The notes under the pieces: model-generated
What the model saw: the letters and a program-made list of their open reading frames with translations, nothing else
Databases searched by the model: none
What the model was told of the DNA's origin: nothing
Translations under genes and position numbers: made by a program
Shown here: positions 1-7,248 of the stretch, piece by piece
Numbering within the stretch: position 1 is the stretch's first letter
Layout: each line of letters begins with the position of its first letter
From: Nanohaloarchaea archaeon B1-Br10_U2g1
GTDB taxonomy: Archaea; Nanohalarchaeota; Nanosalinia; Nanosalinales; Nanosalinaceae
DNA: 33,546 nucleotides
Direction of reading: 5' to 3'
NCBI GenBank assembly: GCA_001563875.1
Contig: LKMN01000008.1
Coordinates: 1-33,546, forward strand

Positions 1-82
1 AAAACAGGTTTTTGAGGTTTTTAGAGGCAAAGGACGGTTCTTTACCTCTTAAGAGCTGGGAGATCTCAATTGGTTTCTTCAT
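1..82 (-). CDS. N-terminal fragment of an unknown protein, runs off the left edge
   Basis: An ATG at 82-80 opens a frame that stays open to the window edge (27 codons, beginning MKKPIEISQLLRG). It lies 28 nt downstream of the dnaJ stop on the same strand, so it could be the next gene of the chaperone transcript. There is no clear ribosome site; the upstream stretch is A/T-rich. The fragment is too short to recognise a family, and a chance open frame cannot be ruled out. Confidence 0.4.
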   Translation of the reverse strand, partial: MKKPIEISQLLRGKEPSFASKNLKNLF

Positions 83-110
83 TATATTTTTAGAGCTGAA
101 AATTACTTCT

Positions 111-1175
111 TCAGCTTATTAGGTCCTTCACTGTTTCAAAGAAGGACTTGTTCTTGTTCGGTTCAGACCTAAGCCCTTTCATCACTTCTTCCTGTTCTTC
201 TGTCAACTTCTCCGGTATCTCGACATCGATCTTGACATAGATATCCCCGGAGCCTCCTCGGCCAGGCATACCTTTGTTCTCTATTCTTAGAACTTGGCCG
301 GGCTGGGTGCCGGGAGGAACATCAATCTTAAGATCTGAACTAGGCGTTGGAACCTGAATTTCTGTTCCTAGGGCCGCGTCACCAACACCTATGCGGACTG
401 ACGTAAACAGGTCGGAGTCACGTCTCTCAAGTGTTTCGTGGTCTTCGACCGTTATGAAAACGTATAGGTCTCCAGTCCTACCGGTCTCTGACCGGTTACC
501 CTTGTTTCTTACCCTCAACCTCTGTCCGTCTTGAACGCCTTTAGGTATACTAACTGTTATCTTCTCTTTCTCCTCGGTAACGCCCGTGCCGTTGCAGGAT
601 CTGCATTTCTGGTCGGGTACTTTGCCTGTCCCATTACATTTGTCGCAGCGCTGAACCGTTTCTGCTCTACCAAGAGGCGTTCTCTGAACAGTTTTTACTT
701 TTCCACGACCGTCACATTCGGAACATCTGGATAGTTTTTGGTTTTCGTCACCTGTCCCGTCACAGGGCTCACATTCCCTTTTTCTTTCTACCTCAAAGGT
801 TTTCTCTACTCCCTCGTACGCATCCTCTAAAGTTATCGTGGCATTAATCTTCAAATTAAGGCTTCCTTCTCTACGTCTTCTTCCGCCTCCGAAAAGATGC
901 TCGAAAAGATCTTGGAATGTTGAGGCCGCTCTTCTCTGTCCTCTGCTTGCATGACCTTCTACGCCTTGTTCTCCAAACTGGTCGTACTTTCTCCTTTTCT
1001 CCTCGTCAGAAAGGATGTCATAAGCCTTGTTGATTTTTTTGAACTGTTCCTCGTCTGCTTCCCCAGAATTAGAGTCGGGATGATACTTTTTCGCTTTCTT
1101 CCTGTACGCTTTCTTTATTTCTTCCTGGCTAGCGTCTTCTGATACTCCGAGAAGTTTATAGTACTTTTTAGCCAC
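111..1175 (-). CDS. dnaJ: Chaperone DnaJ (Hsp40), type I
   Basis: Co-chaperone that delivers unfolded clients to DnaK and stimulates its ATPase in the cytoplasm. It has an N-terminal J domain (about residues 4-68) with the HPD triad at 32-34. A short, Arg-rich segment replaces a long G/F region. Four CxxCxGxG zinc-binding repeats begin at residues 135, 151, 177 and 191, followed by the C-terminal substrate-binding and dimer domains. At 354 aa it is slightly shorter than bacterial DnaJ (about 375 aa), mainly in the G/F region. The start is GTG (1175-1173) with GAGGTG at 1184-1189, 8 nt upstream, which fixes the start. It lies 38 nt after dnaK and is probably co-transcribed with it. DnaK systems in archaea are generally considered bacterial acquisitions. 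Confidence 0.97.
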   Translation of the reverse strand: MAKKYYKLLGVSEDASQEEIKKAYRKKAKKYHPDSNSGEADEEQFKKINKAYDILSDEEKRRKYDQFGEQGVEGHASRGQRRAASTFQDLFEHLFGGGRRRREGSLNLKINATITLEDAYEGVEKTFEVERKRECEPCDGTGDENQKLSRCSECDGRGKVKTVQRTPLGRAETVQRCDKCNGTGKVPDQKCRSCNGTGVTEEKEKITVSIPKGVQDGQRLRVRNKGNRSETGRTGDLYVFITVEDHETLERRDSDLFTSVRIGVGDAALGTEIQVPTPSSDLKIDVPPGTQPGQVLRIENKGMPGRGGSGDIYVKIDVEIPEKLTEEQEEVMKGLRSEPNKNKSFFETVKDLIS

Positions 1176-1213
1176 TTTGACTACACCTCAAAGAAAAAGA
1201 TGGGGGAGGGTTT

Positions 1214-3112
1214 TCAGGCTTTGTCCTCGTCATCATCTACTTCTTCAAAGTCTGCATCAACGACATCTTCTTCTCCGGTGTCGCCCATGTTCATGTTTTT
1301 CGCTGCCTGTTTGAGATCTTCCTCGCTCATATTGGACGGATCAAAGCCTCCTGGGCCTTGTTGGTCTCCGTAGATCTCTTTACCGATCTCTTGAAGCTGT
1401 TGTTGAAGGTCTTCAACCGCGTTTTCAAGCAGTTCGGATGCCTCTTCTAGATCTTCTACCTCCTCGGCCTCATCTTTCTTCTGTTTAAGATCTTCTATGG
1501 ACTGTTCAATAGAATCTATGACGGATTCGTCTACTTTCTCGCCGTGCTCATCAACTTGTTTCTCTGCTTGGTTTACTGCCTGGTCGGCCTTGTTCTTGGC
1601 TTCTATAAACTCTCTTCTCTTTCTATCTTCTTCCTCGTGTTTCTCGGCTTCTTCCTTCATCTCCTCAATCTCTTCATCGTCAAGACGTGAGGCGTCGTCG
1701 ATAGTGATCGAAGCTTCTTCTCCGCTCTGCTGTTCTCTAGCAGAAACTTGGAGAATTCCGTCGGCATCGATTTCGAAGGTTACTTCAATCTGTGGCTGTC
1801 CTGCAGGTGCTGGAGGAATTCCTTCAAGGTTGAAACGGCCTAGAGACTTATTGTCTCGCGCCATTTCTCTTTCTCCTTGTACTACGTTGACAGTAACCAT
1901 TGACTGGTTGTCTTGAGCGGTTGTAAACGTCTTTGATTCTTCTGCAGGCACTGTAGTGTTTTTATCTATTAGATGCTCCGTTAAGCCTCCTTTAACTTCT
2001 ACGCCAAGGCTGAGAGGTGTTACATCAAGAAGTAAAATATCGTCCATCTCGCCCGAGATGCTTCCTGCCTGGATTGCTGCTCCGAGCGCAACGGCTTCGT
2101 CTGGAGATACTTCTCTGTTTGGCTCTTGACCAGTAATTGCCTGTACATGTTCTCTTACTGCCGGAATTCTTGTAGTACCTCCTACCAGTATCACTTCATC
2201 TATATCTTTCGTTTCAAATCCAGCGTCTTCTATAGCGGTTTCTGTAGGCTTTGTGGTTCTTTGGATTAGTTCTTCCGCTAGTTCTTCGAACTTGGACCGT
2301 GTCAGCTCGTAGTCAACATTGTAGGTTTCTCCATCTTCTTGGTGAATGAAAGGGATGTTTATCTTGGTGTTTTTACGAGAGGAAAGCTCTTTTTTTGCTT
2401 CTTCGGCGTTTTCACGGATTCGCTGTAGTGCGTCCTCGTTTTCTGAGAGGTCTATACTGTTTTCGTCCTCAAACTTATCCAGTATCCAGTCTACAACTTT
2501 CTGGTCGAAGTCGTCTCCTCCTAGATCGTTGTCTCCTTCGGTACTTTTTACCTCGTAAATTCCGTCTCCCATTTCGAGAACGGTTACGTCGAAGGTTCCT
2601 CCTCCGAAGTCGTATACAAGGATTTTCTTGTCAGACTCTTCATCTATACCGTATGCTAAGGAGGCGGCTGTAGGCTCGTTAAGTATTCTTTCAACTTCAA
2701 GACCTGCAATCTCTCCTGCATCTTTGGTGGCCTGTCTTTGTGTGTCATCGAAGTGTGCAGGAACTGTGATTACAGCTTTCTCTACTGTTTCTCCTAGTTT
2801 TTCTTCAGCGTCGTTTTTCAGTTTTTGTAGGATCATTGAGGAGATTTCTTGAGGAGTGTATTCTTCGCCTTCAAGTTCTACGGTGTATTCCTCTCCCATG
2901 TGTCTTTTGATGCTTCTGACAGTGTTTTCTTCGTTTGTCAGCATCTGGTTCTTTGCAGGTTTACCCACTAGTCTTTCGTCGTTATCGAAAGCCACTATTG
3001 AAGGAGTTATTCTCTCTCCCTCTTGGTTTTCAAGTATTTCTGGTTCTCCGTCTTTTACTGCTGCTATAGCGCTTCTTGTTGTTCCGAGATCGATTCCAAT
3101 AACTTTAGACAT
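1214..3112 (-). CDS. dnaK: Chaperone DnaK (Hsp70)
   Basis: ATP-dependent Hsp70 that binds hydrophobic segments of unfolded proteins. The N-terminal actin-fold ATPase begins with the phosphate-1 motif [12 protein letters not shown], and the second phosphate loop [13 protein letters not shown] is near residue 170. The substrate-binding beta domain and helical lid follow; the lid is strongly acidic. The end ([14 protein letters not shown]) is close to bacterial DnaK tails. Length (632 aa) is normal. The ATG is preceded by AGGTGG (3123-3128, 10 nt spacing) and a TATA-like box further upstream, so the gene has its own promoter in addition to possible read-through from grpE. Gene order grpE-dnaK-dnaJ is the classical bacterial one. 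Confidence 0.98.
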   Translation of the reverse strand: MSKVIGIDLGTTRSAIAAVKDGEPEILENQEGERITPSIVAFDNDERLVGKPAKNQMLTNEENTVRSIKRHMGEEYTVELEGEEYTPQEISSMILQKLKNDAEEKLGETVEKAVITVPAHFDDTQRQATKDAGEIAGLEVERILNEPTAASLAYGIDEESDKKILVYDFGGGTFDVTVLEMGDGIYEVKSTEGDNDLGGDDFDQKVVDWILDKFEDENSIDLSENEDALQRIRENAEEAKKELSSRKNTKINIPFIHQEDGETYNVDYELTRSKFEELAEELIQRTTKPTETAIEDAGFETKDIDEVILVGGTTRIPAVREHVQAITGQEPNREVSPDEAVALGAAIQAGSISGEMDDILLLDVTPLSLGVEVKGGLTEHLIDKNTTVPAEESKTFTTAQDNQSMVTVNVVQGEREMARDNKSLGRFNLEGIPPAPAGQPQIEVTFEIDADGILQVSAREQQSGEEASITIDDASRLDDEEIEEMKEEAEKHEEEDRKRREFIEAKNKADQAVNQAEKQVDEHGEKVDESVIDSIEQSIEDLKQKKDEAEEVEDLEEASELLENAVEDLQQQLQEIGKEIYGDQQGPGGFDPSNMSEEDLKQAAKNMNMGDTGEEDVVDADFEEVDDDEDKA

Positions 3113-3145
3113 TCTGCTTAAACCACCTATTTTTTGTTTACAACA

Positions 3146-3160
3146 TTAAAAATTTTTAAA
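3146..3160 (-). promoter_or_regulatory. TATA-like promoter of dnaK-dnaJ
   Basis: The minus-strand sequence TTTAAAAATTTTTAA lies about 34-48 nt before the dnaK ATG. Initiation about 25 nt downstream (near 3130) would give a short leader carrying the AGGTGG ribosome site. Just upstream, at 3186-3195, is the perfect 10-bp palindrome GAGTCGACTC, which could be an operator or part of the grpE terminator. The promoter is inferred from sequence only. Confidence 0.5.
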
Positions 3161-3170
3161 GAGTTCACAT

Positions 3171-3178
3171 AAAAAAAG
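3171..3178 (-). terminator. T-run after grpE
   Basis: Reading the minus strand downstream of grpE, the palindrome GAGTCGACTC (3186-3195) is followed after a few bases by a run of seven T (complement of 3171-3177). Archaeal RNA polymerase terminates at T-runs, so this is a plausible grpE terminator placed just before the dnaK promoter. Confidence 0.4.
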
Positions 3179-3266
3179 ATTGCGCGAGTCGACTCAAAGA
3201 TATACACCGGACGACAAAATCATATGAAAAAGGTATTTAGGTTGAAGATCGACAGAATCCCGAGAT

Positions 3267-3764
3267 TTAATCCTCTTTTTTAGACACTATAACGTCTGCA
3301 GGGCGTAGAACCTTTTCTCCGTGCTTGTAGCCTGGCTTTTTCTGTTCCAAGACCTTGTCTTCATCTTCGTGATGCTCGGTGTCTACAGCGTTATGTAGTC
3401 TAGGATCAAACTCTTCTCCCTCGGCGCTAATACGTTTAAGCCCTTTCTGCTCTAAGGTTTCAAACAGTTCGTCGCCCACCATCTTCACTCCATGGTAGAT
3501 CGTCGAATCTTCGTCTGCTGCGGCTAAAGCTCTTTCGAAGTTATCTATAACAGATATGAGGTCTTCTGAGAGGTCTCTCTGTGCTTCTCTTCTCCATATT
3601 TCTTTTCGTTCGGACTCGTCTTTCTTGTAGTTCTCGAAATCCGCCTTAACTTTCTTTACGATTCCCTCCAGTTCTTCACGCCTGTCCCTCTCACGGCTGT
3701 AAAGTTTCTCCATCTCGTTTAACGCCTGTTCAACCTGTTCCTGGGAGAGCTCTTCGTAACTCAT
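3267..3764 (-). CDS. grpE: GrpE nucleotide exchange factor
   Basis: Dimeric exchange factor that releases ADP from DnaK. The first half is a charged, Glu/Lys-rich long helix typical of the GrpE coiled-coil stalk, including the region VKADFENYKKD (about residues 39-49). The second half has the compact beta domain, with FDPRLHNAV (about residues 121-129) as the family signature. 165 aa is within the family range. A TATA-like GAATTTAAATT at 3784-3794 is centred about 25 nt before the ATG, which fits a leaderless transcript. It is the first gene of grpE-dnaK-dnaJ but is separated from dnaK by 154 nt. Confidence 0.95.
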   Translation of the reverse strand: MSYEELSQEQVEQALNEMEKLYSRERDRREELEGIVKKVKADFENYKKDESERKEIWRREAQRDLSEDLISVIDNFERALAAADEDSTIYHGVKMVGDELFETLEQKGLKRISAEGEEFDPRLHNAVDTEHHEDEDKVLEQKKPGYKHGEKVLRPADVIVSKKED

Positions 3765-3803
3765 AAGATACCAAATAGACCAAGAATTTAAATTATCTTA
3801 GCA

Positions 3804-4214
3804 TTAGATAGCTTCTCCTTCTGTGTTTTGACATACATGCTCCAAGGAGTCTCCTCTCATGTTCAGCTCCACAATGGCTTGAGGTTCTAAACCTTCATCT
3901 ATCTCAATCGAGGAAGTTTCAGAAGGCTCCAGGAACTGTTCTTCTTCGATCAGGGTAAGCTCATCTCCTTCTGCATAACCTGTTATATCCGTGAGATCGA
4001 CGACTCGGTCCCCATCATTTGTTATAGATAGGTAGGCGGAGTCTTCGTCGTCCCAACAGCTGTTAATGGTTATGCCTGCGAGATTGTTCGCTACATCTGT
4101 CTCGGTCTCGACACCGTCCTGAAGGTCTACCATAGCAACATAAAGTGTGGCTCCAAGACCCAACGTGACCGCTATAAGCACAACAACCGCGATCACAGGT
4201 GTAACTCCTTTCAC
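3804..4214 (-). CDS. Archaeal type IV pilin-like secreted protein
   Basis: The preferred start is GTG at 4214-4212, giving 136 aa that begin VKGVTPVIAVVVLIAVTLGL. This is the class III signal of archaeal pilins and archaellins: a short basic leader, Gly before the PilD/FlaK-type cleavage site, then a hydrophobic helix of about 20 residues that packs in the pilus core. The rest is a small acidic beta-rich domain with two Cys (near residues 73 and 130), which could form a disulfide outside the cell. A longer frame reaches 4385, but the extra N-terminal residues would bury the signal and overlap the divergent gene, so I reject it. Pilin class is supported by the signal only; the substrate or role (adhesion, host contact) is unknown. 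Confidence 0.7.
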   Translation of the reverse strand: MKGVTPVIAVVVLIAVTLGLGATLYVAMVDLQDGVETETDVANNLAGITINSCWDDEDSAYLSITNDGDRVVDLTDITGYAEGDELTLIEEEQFLEPSETSSIEIDEGLEPQAIVELNMRGDSLEHVCQNTEGEAI

Positions 4215-4287
4215 ATCTATAGTAGGTTTAAGCTGGTTTTTACAGGTTATTGAAGTCTTTATCAAGGACGGAAAGTATACGTTCTTT

Positions 4288-4755
4288 ATGTCAGACCATC
4301 CTTTTGTCGATGAAAAAGCAAGAAAATCAACTACTATAGTAACAAAACACTCTTTAGCAATCCCTGAGGACGAACAGAAGTTCAAAAAAAGCCAGAGAGC
4401 CTGGAACTGGGAGAAAATCGTTGATCTGTTCTTCCCTGAAGAACAGTCTCCTAAAAGGAATAAGTATGCAAAAATATTCTTGAGAGAGCTTAAAGAAGAA
4501 GGCGAGATCGACTCAGAAAAGCTGAACGCATTCGATCAATGGGGTCATGAAAAAGGAAAATCAAACCTGAAAAACAATATTCTGCCTAAATTAAGACGTC
4601 TAGGAGTAATAAAATACGAGTACTTGGAGTATCGTGGCCGCCGTGAAGGAAAACAAGGCCGTCGTAAAGTTATCAAACCAGCACGAAGCTTCTCATCCAT
4701 ACTTGACTCTATGGCTAACGGCTGGGCTGCTTACGAGTCTGCGGCACTGGAATAA
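4288..4755 (+). CDS. Probable winged-helix DNA-binding protein
   Basis: 155-aa basic/acidic mixed protein of no recognised family. The ATG at 4288 is preferred over an upstream in-frame start at 4147, because the upstream part lies antisense to the pilin gene and has pilin-complement composition. A TATA-like TTTATCAA (4258-4265) sits about 25 nt before 4288. The middle (about residues 60-125) has helix-helix-turn spacing and a segment ILPKLRRLGVIK followed by a Tyr/Arg-rich strand pair (YEYLEYRGRREGKQGRRK). That pattern is typical of a recognition helix plus basic wing. The gene is divergent from the pilin gene with about 73 nt between starts, so it may regulate it (inference). Confidence 0.55.
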   Translation: MSDHPFVDEKARKSTTIVTKHSLAIPEDEQKFKKSQRAWNWEKIVDLFFPEEQSPKRNKYAKIFLRELKEEGEIDSEKLNAFDQWGHEKGKSNLKNNILPKLRRLGVIKYEYLEYRGRREGKQGRRKVIKPARSFSSILDSMANGWAAYESAALE

Positions 4756-4762
4756 GATAGCT

Positions 4763-4782
4763 GTTTCTACCCGGGTAGAAAC
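4763..4782. terminator. 20-bp perfect palindrome followed by T-rich tract
   Basis: GTTTCTACCCGGGTAGAAAC is a perfect inverted repeat 8 nt after the stop of the gene ending at 4755, and it is followed by TTCTTTT. It can form a 10-bp stem on either strand. It reads as a terminator of the upstream gene, although a protein-binding palindrome or an end of a mobile element is possible. Confidence 0.5.
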
Positions 4783-4790
4783 TTCTTTTC

Positions 4791-4906
4791 GCAGCGCTGC
4801 TCCGCTTGTTTAAAGAGCGGTTGCGGCTAATACTTCTGCATCGGAACTAAGTTCTGTCTCATGACGAAGATTTGTCTCCTGCTGTGCTTGAAGCTCCGCT
4901 TCGAAG
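4791..4906. repeat. Cluster of short hairpins in the gene-free region
   Basis: Three inverted repeats follow the terminator. GCAGCGCTGC at 4791-4800 is a perfect palindrome. CCGCT/AGCGG lies at 4802-4806 and 4816-4820. GAAGC-TCC-GCTTC is extended to an 8-bp stem with one bulge at 4887-4906. No open frame of note covers them. Hairpins of the last type are used as recognition structures at IS200/IS605 ends, but no transposase accompanies them here, so the assignment stays open. Confidence 0.35.
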
Positions 4907-4949
4907 TGTCGTGTGTTCGCGTTAATCGTTATACACCTTTTTTATCGGG

Positions 4950-5260
4950 TTCTATAGTGTTAAGTACTGGTTGGGAGATGTTCCGGAGACAGGCTCCACC
5001 CGGCTAGCAGAGTCCGTCCTTCCAAAGTTTCCAACGGTGTAGGAGGTGACAGGTTGTTGGAATACTTTTCTGGTGTCGTGTTTTTTCGCGGTCGGCCCGA
5101 ACACCCCGTTAACAGGGGTCAAGGCTTCATCCCACTTCACTCTGCCAGATACTTAATAATTTGAGAGAAGTTAGCCTTGACCCTGGTAAACCTAAGGCTC
5201 ACCGGCATCAGATGTTTCACGGTTGCCTGGTTGTTCAGGGCCAAATTCATTAGGTTGAAG
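4950..5260 (-). ncRNA. Candidate structured RNA, unassigned (possible orphan TnpB-type guide RNA)
   Basis: This is a gene-free stretch with unusually dense complementarity. A hairpin joins 5113-5126 to 5173-5185 (13 bp, one bulge) and is extended inside by ACTTC/GAAGT at 5134-5138 and 5167-5171. A stem joins 5189-5195 to 5250-5256 (AACCTAA/TTAGGTT) and encloses 5201-5207/5224-5231. A hairpin joins 5026-5035 to 5056-5066. Long-range pairs join 4960-4970 to 5145-5156 (11 bp, one bulge) and 5008-5013 to 5139-5144. Because the latter use the loop of the first hairpin, a pseudoknot results. On the minus strand a BRE/TATA-like block (5276-5285) lies at the right distance for a start near 5254. An overlapping 62-codon minus frame (5140-4952) has a tail with ALTPV and DSASRVEPVSG, reminiscent of haloarchaeal TnpB C-termini, whose DNA doubles as guide-RNA scaffold. 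RNase P or SRP RNA are alternatives; I did not find their signature loops. Strand is tentative. Confidence 0.45.
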
Positions 5261-5276
5261 TTGGGGTCGCTACCTT

Positions 5277-6038
5277 TTAAATATTTCTGTTTTCTACGTG
5301 TTTGAGGAAGAAACGGTGTTCTAGACGGCTATGGACGAGTTCTAGTACTTGTTCTAGGTTTTCTGTATCGTAACGGTTGTAACGTATAAGATCCTCTAGA
5401 GCGTTTTCGTTTCCTTTGTTCTCGTATTTTTTCCAAAGTCTGACTGCTTCGCGTCCATCGATATCTTCTAGCTCTCTTTCTACGCCTAGGTCTTTCTCAA
5501 TTTTTTTCAGTCCTCCGGTAAGCCCTATTCTTCTACAGGAATGCATCAGGTCGATGTGAGGAAGCTCAATATCTAGATTGTAGTTTTTTTCAAGGAAAGG
5601 CTGGTCAAACATCTTGCCGTTAAATGAAACAAGCACTTTGGATTTGTGAATCTCTTTTTGCAGGTTTTCTCTCGTAAGGTCTTGGCCTTGTACGAAGGTT
5701 TTGGACTCTCCCCCTCTGTAAAGGCTTACAGTTGTAACTTTGTTCTTTTCTGGCGATAAACCTGTTGTTTCTATATCAAAGAAAGTTGCAGACTCTTCAA
5801 AGTTTCTGTACATACGCCAAACTGATTTACTTGGTAGTTGCGAACCGAAGAAAACACTGTTACCTACTTCAAGGTTTTTGCGTGCTTTTGAGAGAAAGTT
5901 GGATATCTTTTGTTTCTTATTGTCTGAGATTGAGGATTCTGTTACGTCGTCCCAGTGTGTTATGCCTTGTTTCCACAGTTTTTTCTCGGTTTTTTCTCCT
6001 ACACCCGGTGCTAGTAGAAAACTGTTTTCGATACGCAT
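5277..6038 (-). CDS. YprB-like RNase H-fold 3'-5' exonuclease (COG3359 type) with HhH
   Basis: 253-aa predicted DEDD-type nuclease. Residues about 8-35 (LLAPGVGEKTEKKLWKQGI) form a helix-hairpin-helix DNA-binding segment. The nuclease domain follows: FFDIETTGL carries the first Asp and Glu, SFNGKMFDQPFL the second Asp, and RYNRYDTENL the last Asp with its preceding Tyr. All four metal ligands appear present. It begins 42 nt after the histone gene on the same strand and may share its transcript. A role in DNA repair or replication clean-up is inferred from the fold and neighbours; the substrate is unknown. The ATG start is the first in frame before the HhH. Confidence 0.8.
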   Translation of the reverse strand: MRIENSFLLAPGVGEKTEKKLWKQGITHWDDVTESSISDNKKQKISNFLSKARKNLEVGNSVFFGSQLPSKSVWRMYRNFEESATFFDIETTGLSPEKNKVTTVSLYRGGESKTFVQGQDLTRENLQKEIHKSKVLVSFNGKMFDQPFLEKNYNLDIELPHIDLMHSCRRIGLTGGLKKIEKDLGVERELEDIDGREAVRLWKKYENKGNENALEDLIRYNRYDTENLEQVLELVHSRLEHRFFLKHVENRNI

Positions 6039-6080
6039 AAAGAAAATAATAGAAAAATAGAGTTAAGAAGTAGGGTCTTC

Positions 6081-6278
6081 TTATCGGGAAGCCCTGATGT
6101 CGCTTGCTTGTACAGTCTTTCTGCCAGCGTGTTCTGCGTACTGTTTAGAGTCTCTTGCTCTTTCTTCAGCATGTCTCTCAAGTTCATCTCTTAGTTCTTG
6201 TACTGCATCTTCTGAAACTCTGTGAGCTCCTGCTTGTTTGATGATTCTCTTGACTGGTGCAAGTGGTAGTTCTGCCAT
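6081..6278 (-). CDS. Archaeal histone (HMf family)
   Basis: 65 residues forming a single minimal histone fold: alpha1 (LPLAPVKRIIKQAG), loop 1, the long alpha2 (AVQELRDELERHAEERARDS), then loop 2 and alpha3 ending KTVQASDIRAS. The N-terminal LP(L)APV motif and the K-T-V-xxxDI ending are those of HMfA/HMfB. It packages DNA as dimers and multimers. A strong ribosome site GGAGGTGA (6286-6293, 7 nt before the ATG) and a strong TATA-like box (6340-6350) suggest high expression. It is more acidic than thermophile histones, in line with a halophilic proteome. No tail or doublet is present. Confidence 0.96.
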   Translation of the reverse strand: MAELPLAPVKRIIKQAGAHRVSEDAVQELRDELERHAEERARDSKQYAEHAGRKTVQASDIRASR

Positions 6279-6339
6279 TTTATTTTCACCTCCGTATGAA
6301 AAGCTTGTGCTTTCTTATAATGGAATAATCTCCGACGCC

Positions 6340-6350
6340 TTATAAATATA
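6340..6350. promoter_or_regulatory. TATA box of the histone gene, possibly bidirectional
   Basis: TTATAAATATA is nearly symmetric. On the minus strand it would start the histone mRNA near 6315, giving a leader of about 37 nt that contains GGAGGTGA. On the plus strand it would start a transcript near 6370, reading into the gene-free 6370-6511 stretch described separately. Confidence 0.5.
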
Positions 6351-6369
6351 GTGGGGGTTTAGAACTGGT

Positions 6370-6511
6370 CTGAGGGTAATCCATGACTTCTGAACATTCT
6401 TATCCAATAACTGACAAGTTTGGAACCTGTTGAATATGGGTGGGTTGTGCAGAGCTTTCAAATACTTCAGTGCAAAACCAGTAGAACTCTACACAACACC
6501 ACATATTTTTT
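6370..6511 (+). ncRNA. Weak candidate small RNA between histone and phosphoesterase genes
   Basis: The 239 nt between the two minus-strand genes hold no convincing frame. The plus strand offers a TATA-like box at 6340-6350. An imperfect 11-bp stem, GTTGTGCAGAG (6444-6454) with CTCTACACAAC (6487-6497), has a 32-nt loop. The trinucleotide ACA follows at 6501-6503, and a T-run lies at 6505-6511. A stem followed by ACA recalls H/ACA guide RNAs, but I see no kink-turn. Alternatively the stem is only a terminator. Confidence 0.25.
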
Positions 6512-6517
6512 GAGTGG

Positions 6518-7174
6518 TCAAAGCTGTTTCAGCTCAACGCTTATGTCTTCATCTATCTCCGCTACCGCATAGTAGCCTTCCATTACAGGTCCGGGGTTCA
6601 CAAGTTCTGTTCCTTTGATATTGTCTCGGCCTCGAGACTCGTGTATATGTCCGGTAACTAGCAGGTCAAACTCCTTGTCTTCCAAGATATCTCTAACCTC
6701 CGGGCTTCCAACATGATTGTCTTCTATCACGTCTAACTCTGTGTTGTGCGGAGGCTGGTGCAGAACAGCGACCCGGTTGTCGGAGTTCATTCTTTCGTAA
6801 AGGGTTTCGACAGCGTTCTTGATCTCTTCTCCTTCAGGTTCAAAAGGAGTATCGAAAGGCGTCTGACCTCCTCCAAAACCTACAGCCTCAAAGGTTTCGA
6901 AAGCAGCTATCTTCTTGTGAAGGTTCATCCTTCTCTCTATAAGATGTTTAACACAGGCCTTTTCAGGATCCATGTTTCCCGGAACAGCTTTGGTAAGTAC
7001 ACCCTCTTTCTCGAATACGTCAAGAACGTTCTCCAAGTTTGAGTCGTAGTCCTCATACTCGTTGTTGTCACTTAGATCTCCTGCGCAGAGAATACTGTCA
7101 AAACTCTCTTCTGAAACAATTCTTTCAAGGTTTTCGACATCTCCATGTATGTCAGTTACCAGTAGAACTCTCAT
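6518..7174 (-). CDS. Calcineurin-like metallophosphoesterase
   Basis: 218-aa cytoplasmic phosphoesterase of the MJ0936/YfcE-like group. Metal and phosphate ligands are all visible: TDIHGD (Asp8, His10), AGDLSDN (about residue 36), PGNMD (about residue 66), LHQPPH and GHIHESRG near the C-terminal third. The family hydrolyses phosphodiesters or phosphomonoesters with two metal ions; the substrate cannot be read from sequence. A TATA-like AAATTAAAC lies about 25 nt upstream of the ATG, giving a leaderless arrangement, divergent from polB with 74 nt between the starts. Confidence 0.9.
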   Translation of the reverse strand: MRVLLVTDIHGDVENLERIVSEESFDSILCAGDLSDNNEYEDYDSNLENVLDVFEKEGVLTKAVPGNMDPEKACVKHLIERRMNLHKKIAAFETFEAVGFGGGQTPFDTPFEPEGEEIKNAVETLYERMNSDNRVAVLHQPPHNTELDVIEDNHVGSPEVRDILEDKEFDLLVTGHIHESRGRDNIKGTELVNPGPVMEGYYAVAEIDEDISVELKQL

Positions 7175-7248
7175 AACCCAACATTGTGGCCGAGAGGTTT
7201 AATTTGTTGGCCGGCTTTACTTAACTTTCGAGTTAGAAAACTGTCTGT

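Noticed and set aside
3186-3195. GAGTCGACTC as a bacterial heat-shock CIRCE element
   Set aside because: CIRCE has 9-nt arms with a 9-nt spacer; this is a simple 10-bp palindrome.
4147-4287. 47-codon upstream extension of the plus-strand gene ending at 4755
   Set aside because: It is antisense to the pilin signal region and shows the complement of its codons; the promoter and ATG at 4288 fit better.
4215-4385. 57-codon N-terminal extension of the pilin-like gene
   Set aside because: It would put a long polar stretch before the class III signal and overlap the divergent gene's start.
4952-5140. 62-codon minus frame as an ordinary protein gene
   Set aside because: Starts with GTG without a ribosome site and lies inside densely paired sequence; more likely part of an RNA or a relic of a transposon gene end.
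4950-5260. Assignment as SRP RNA or RNase P RNA
   Set aside because: I could not find the SRP helix 8 GGAAG/AGCA loop or the RNase P conserved blocks convincingly on either strand; AGCAGAGTCC at 5005-5014 resembles the RNase P 5' block only partly. Not excluded, just not supported.
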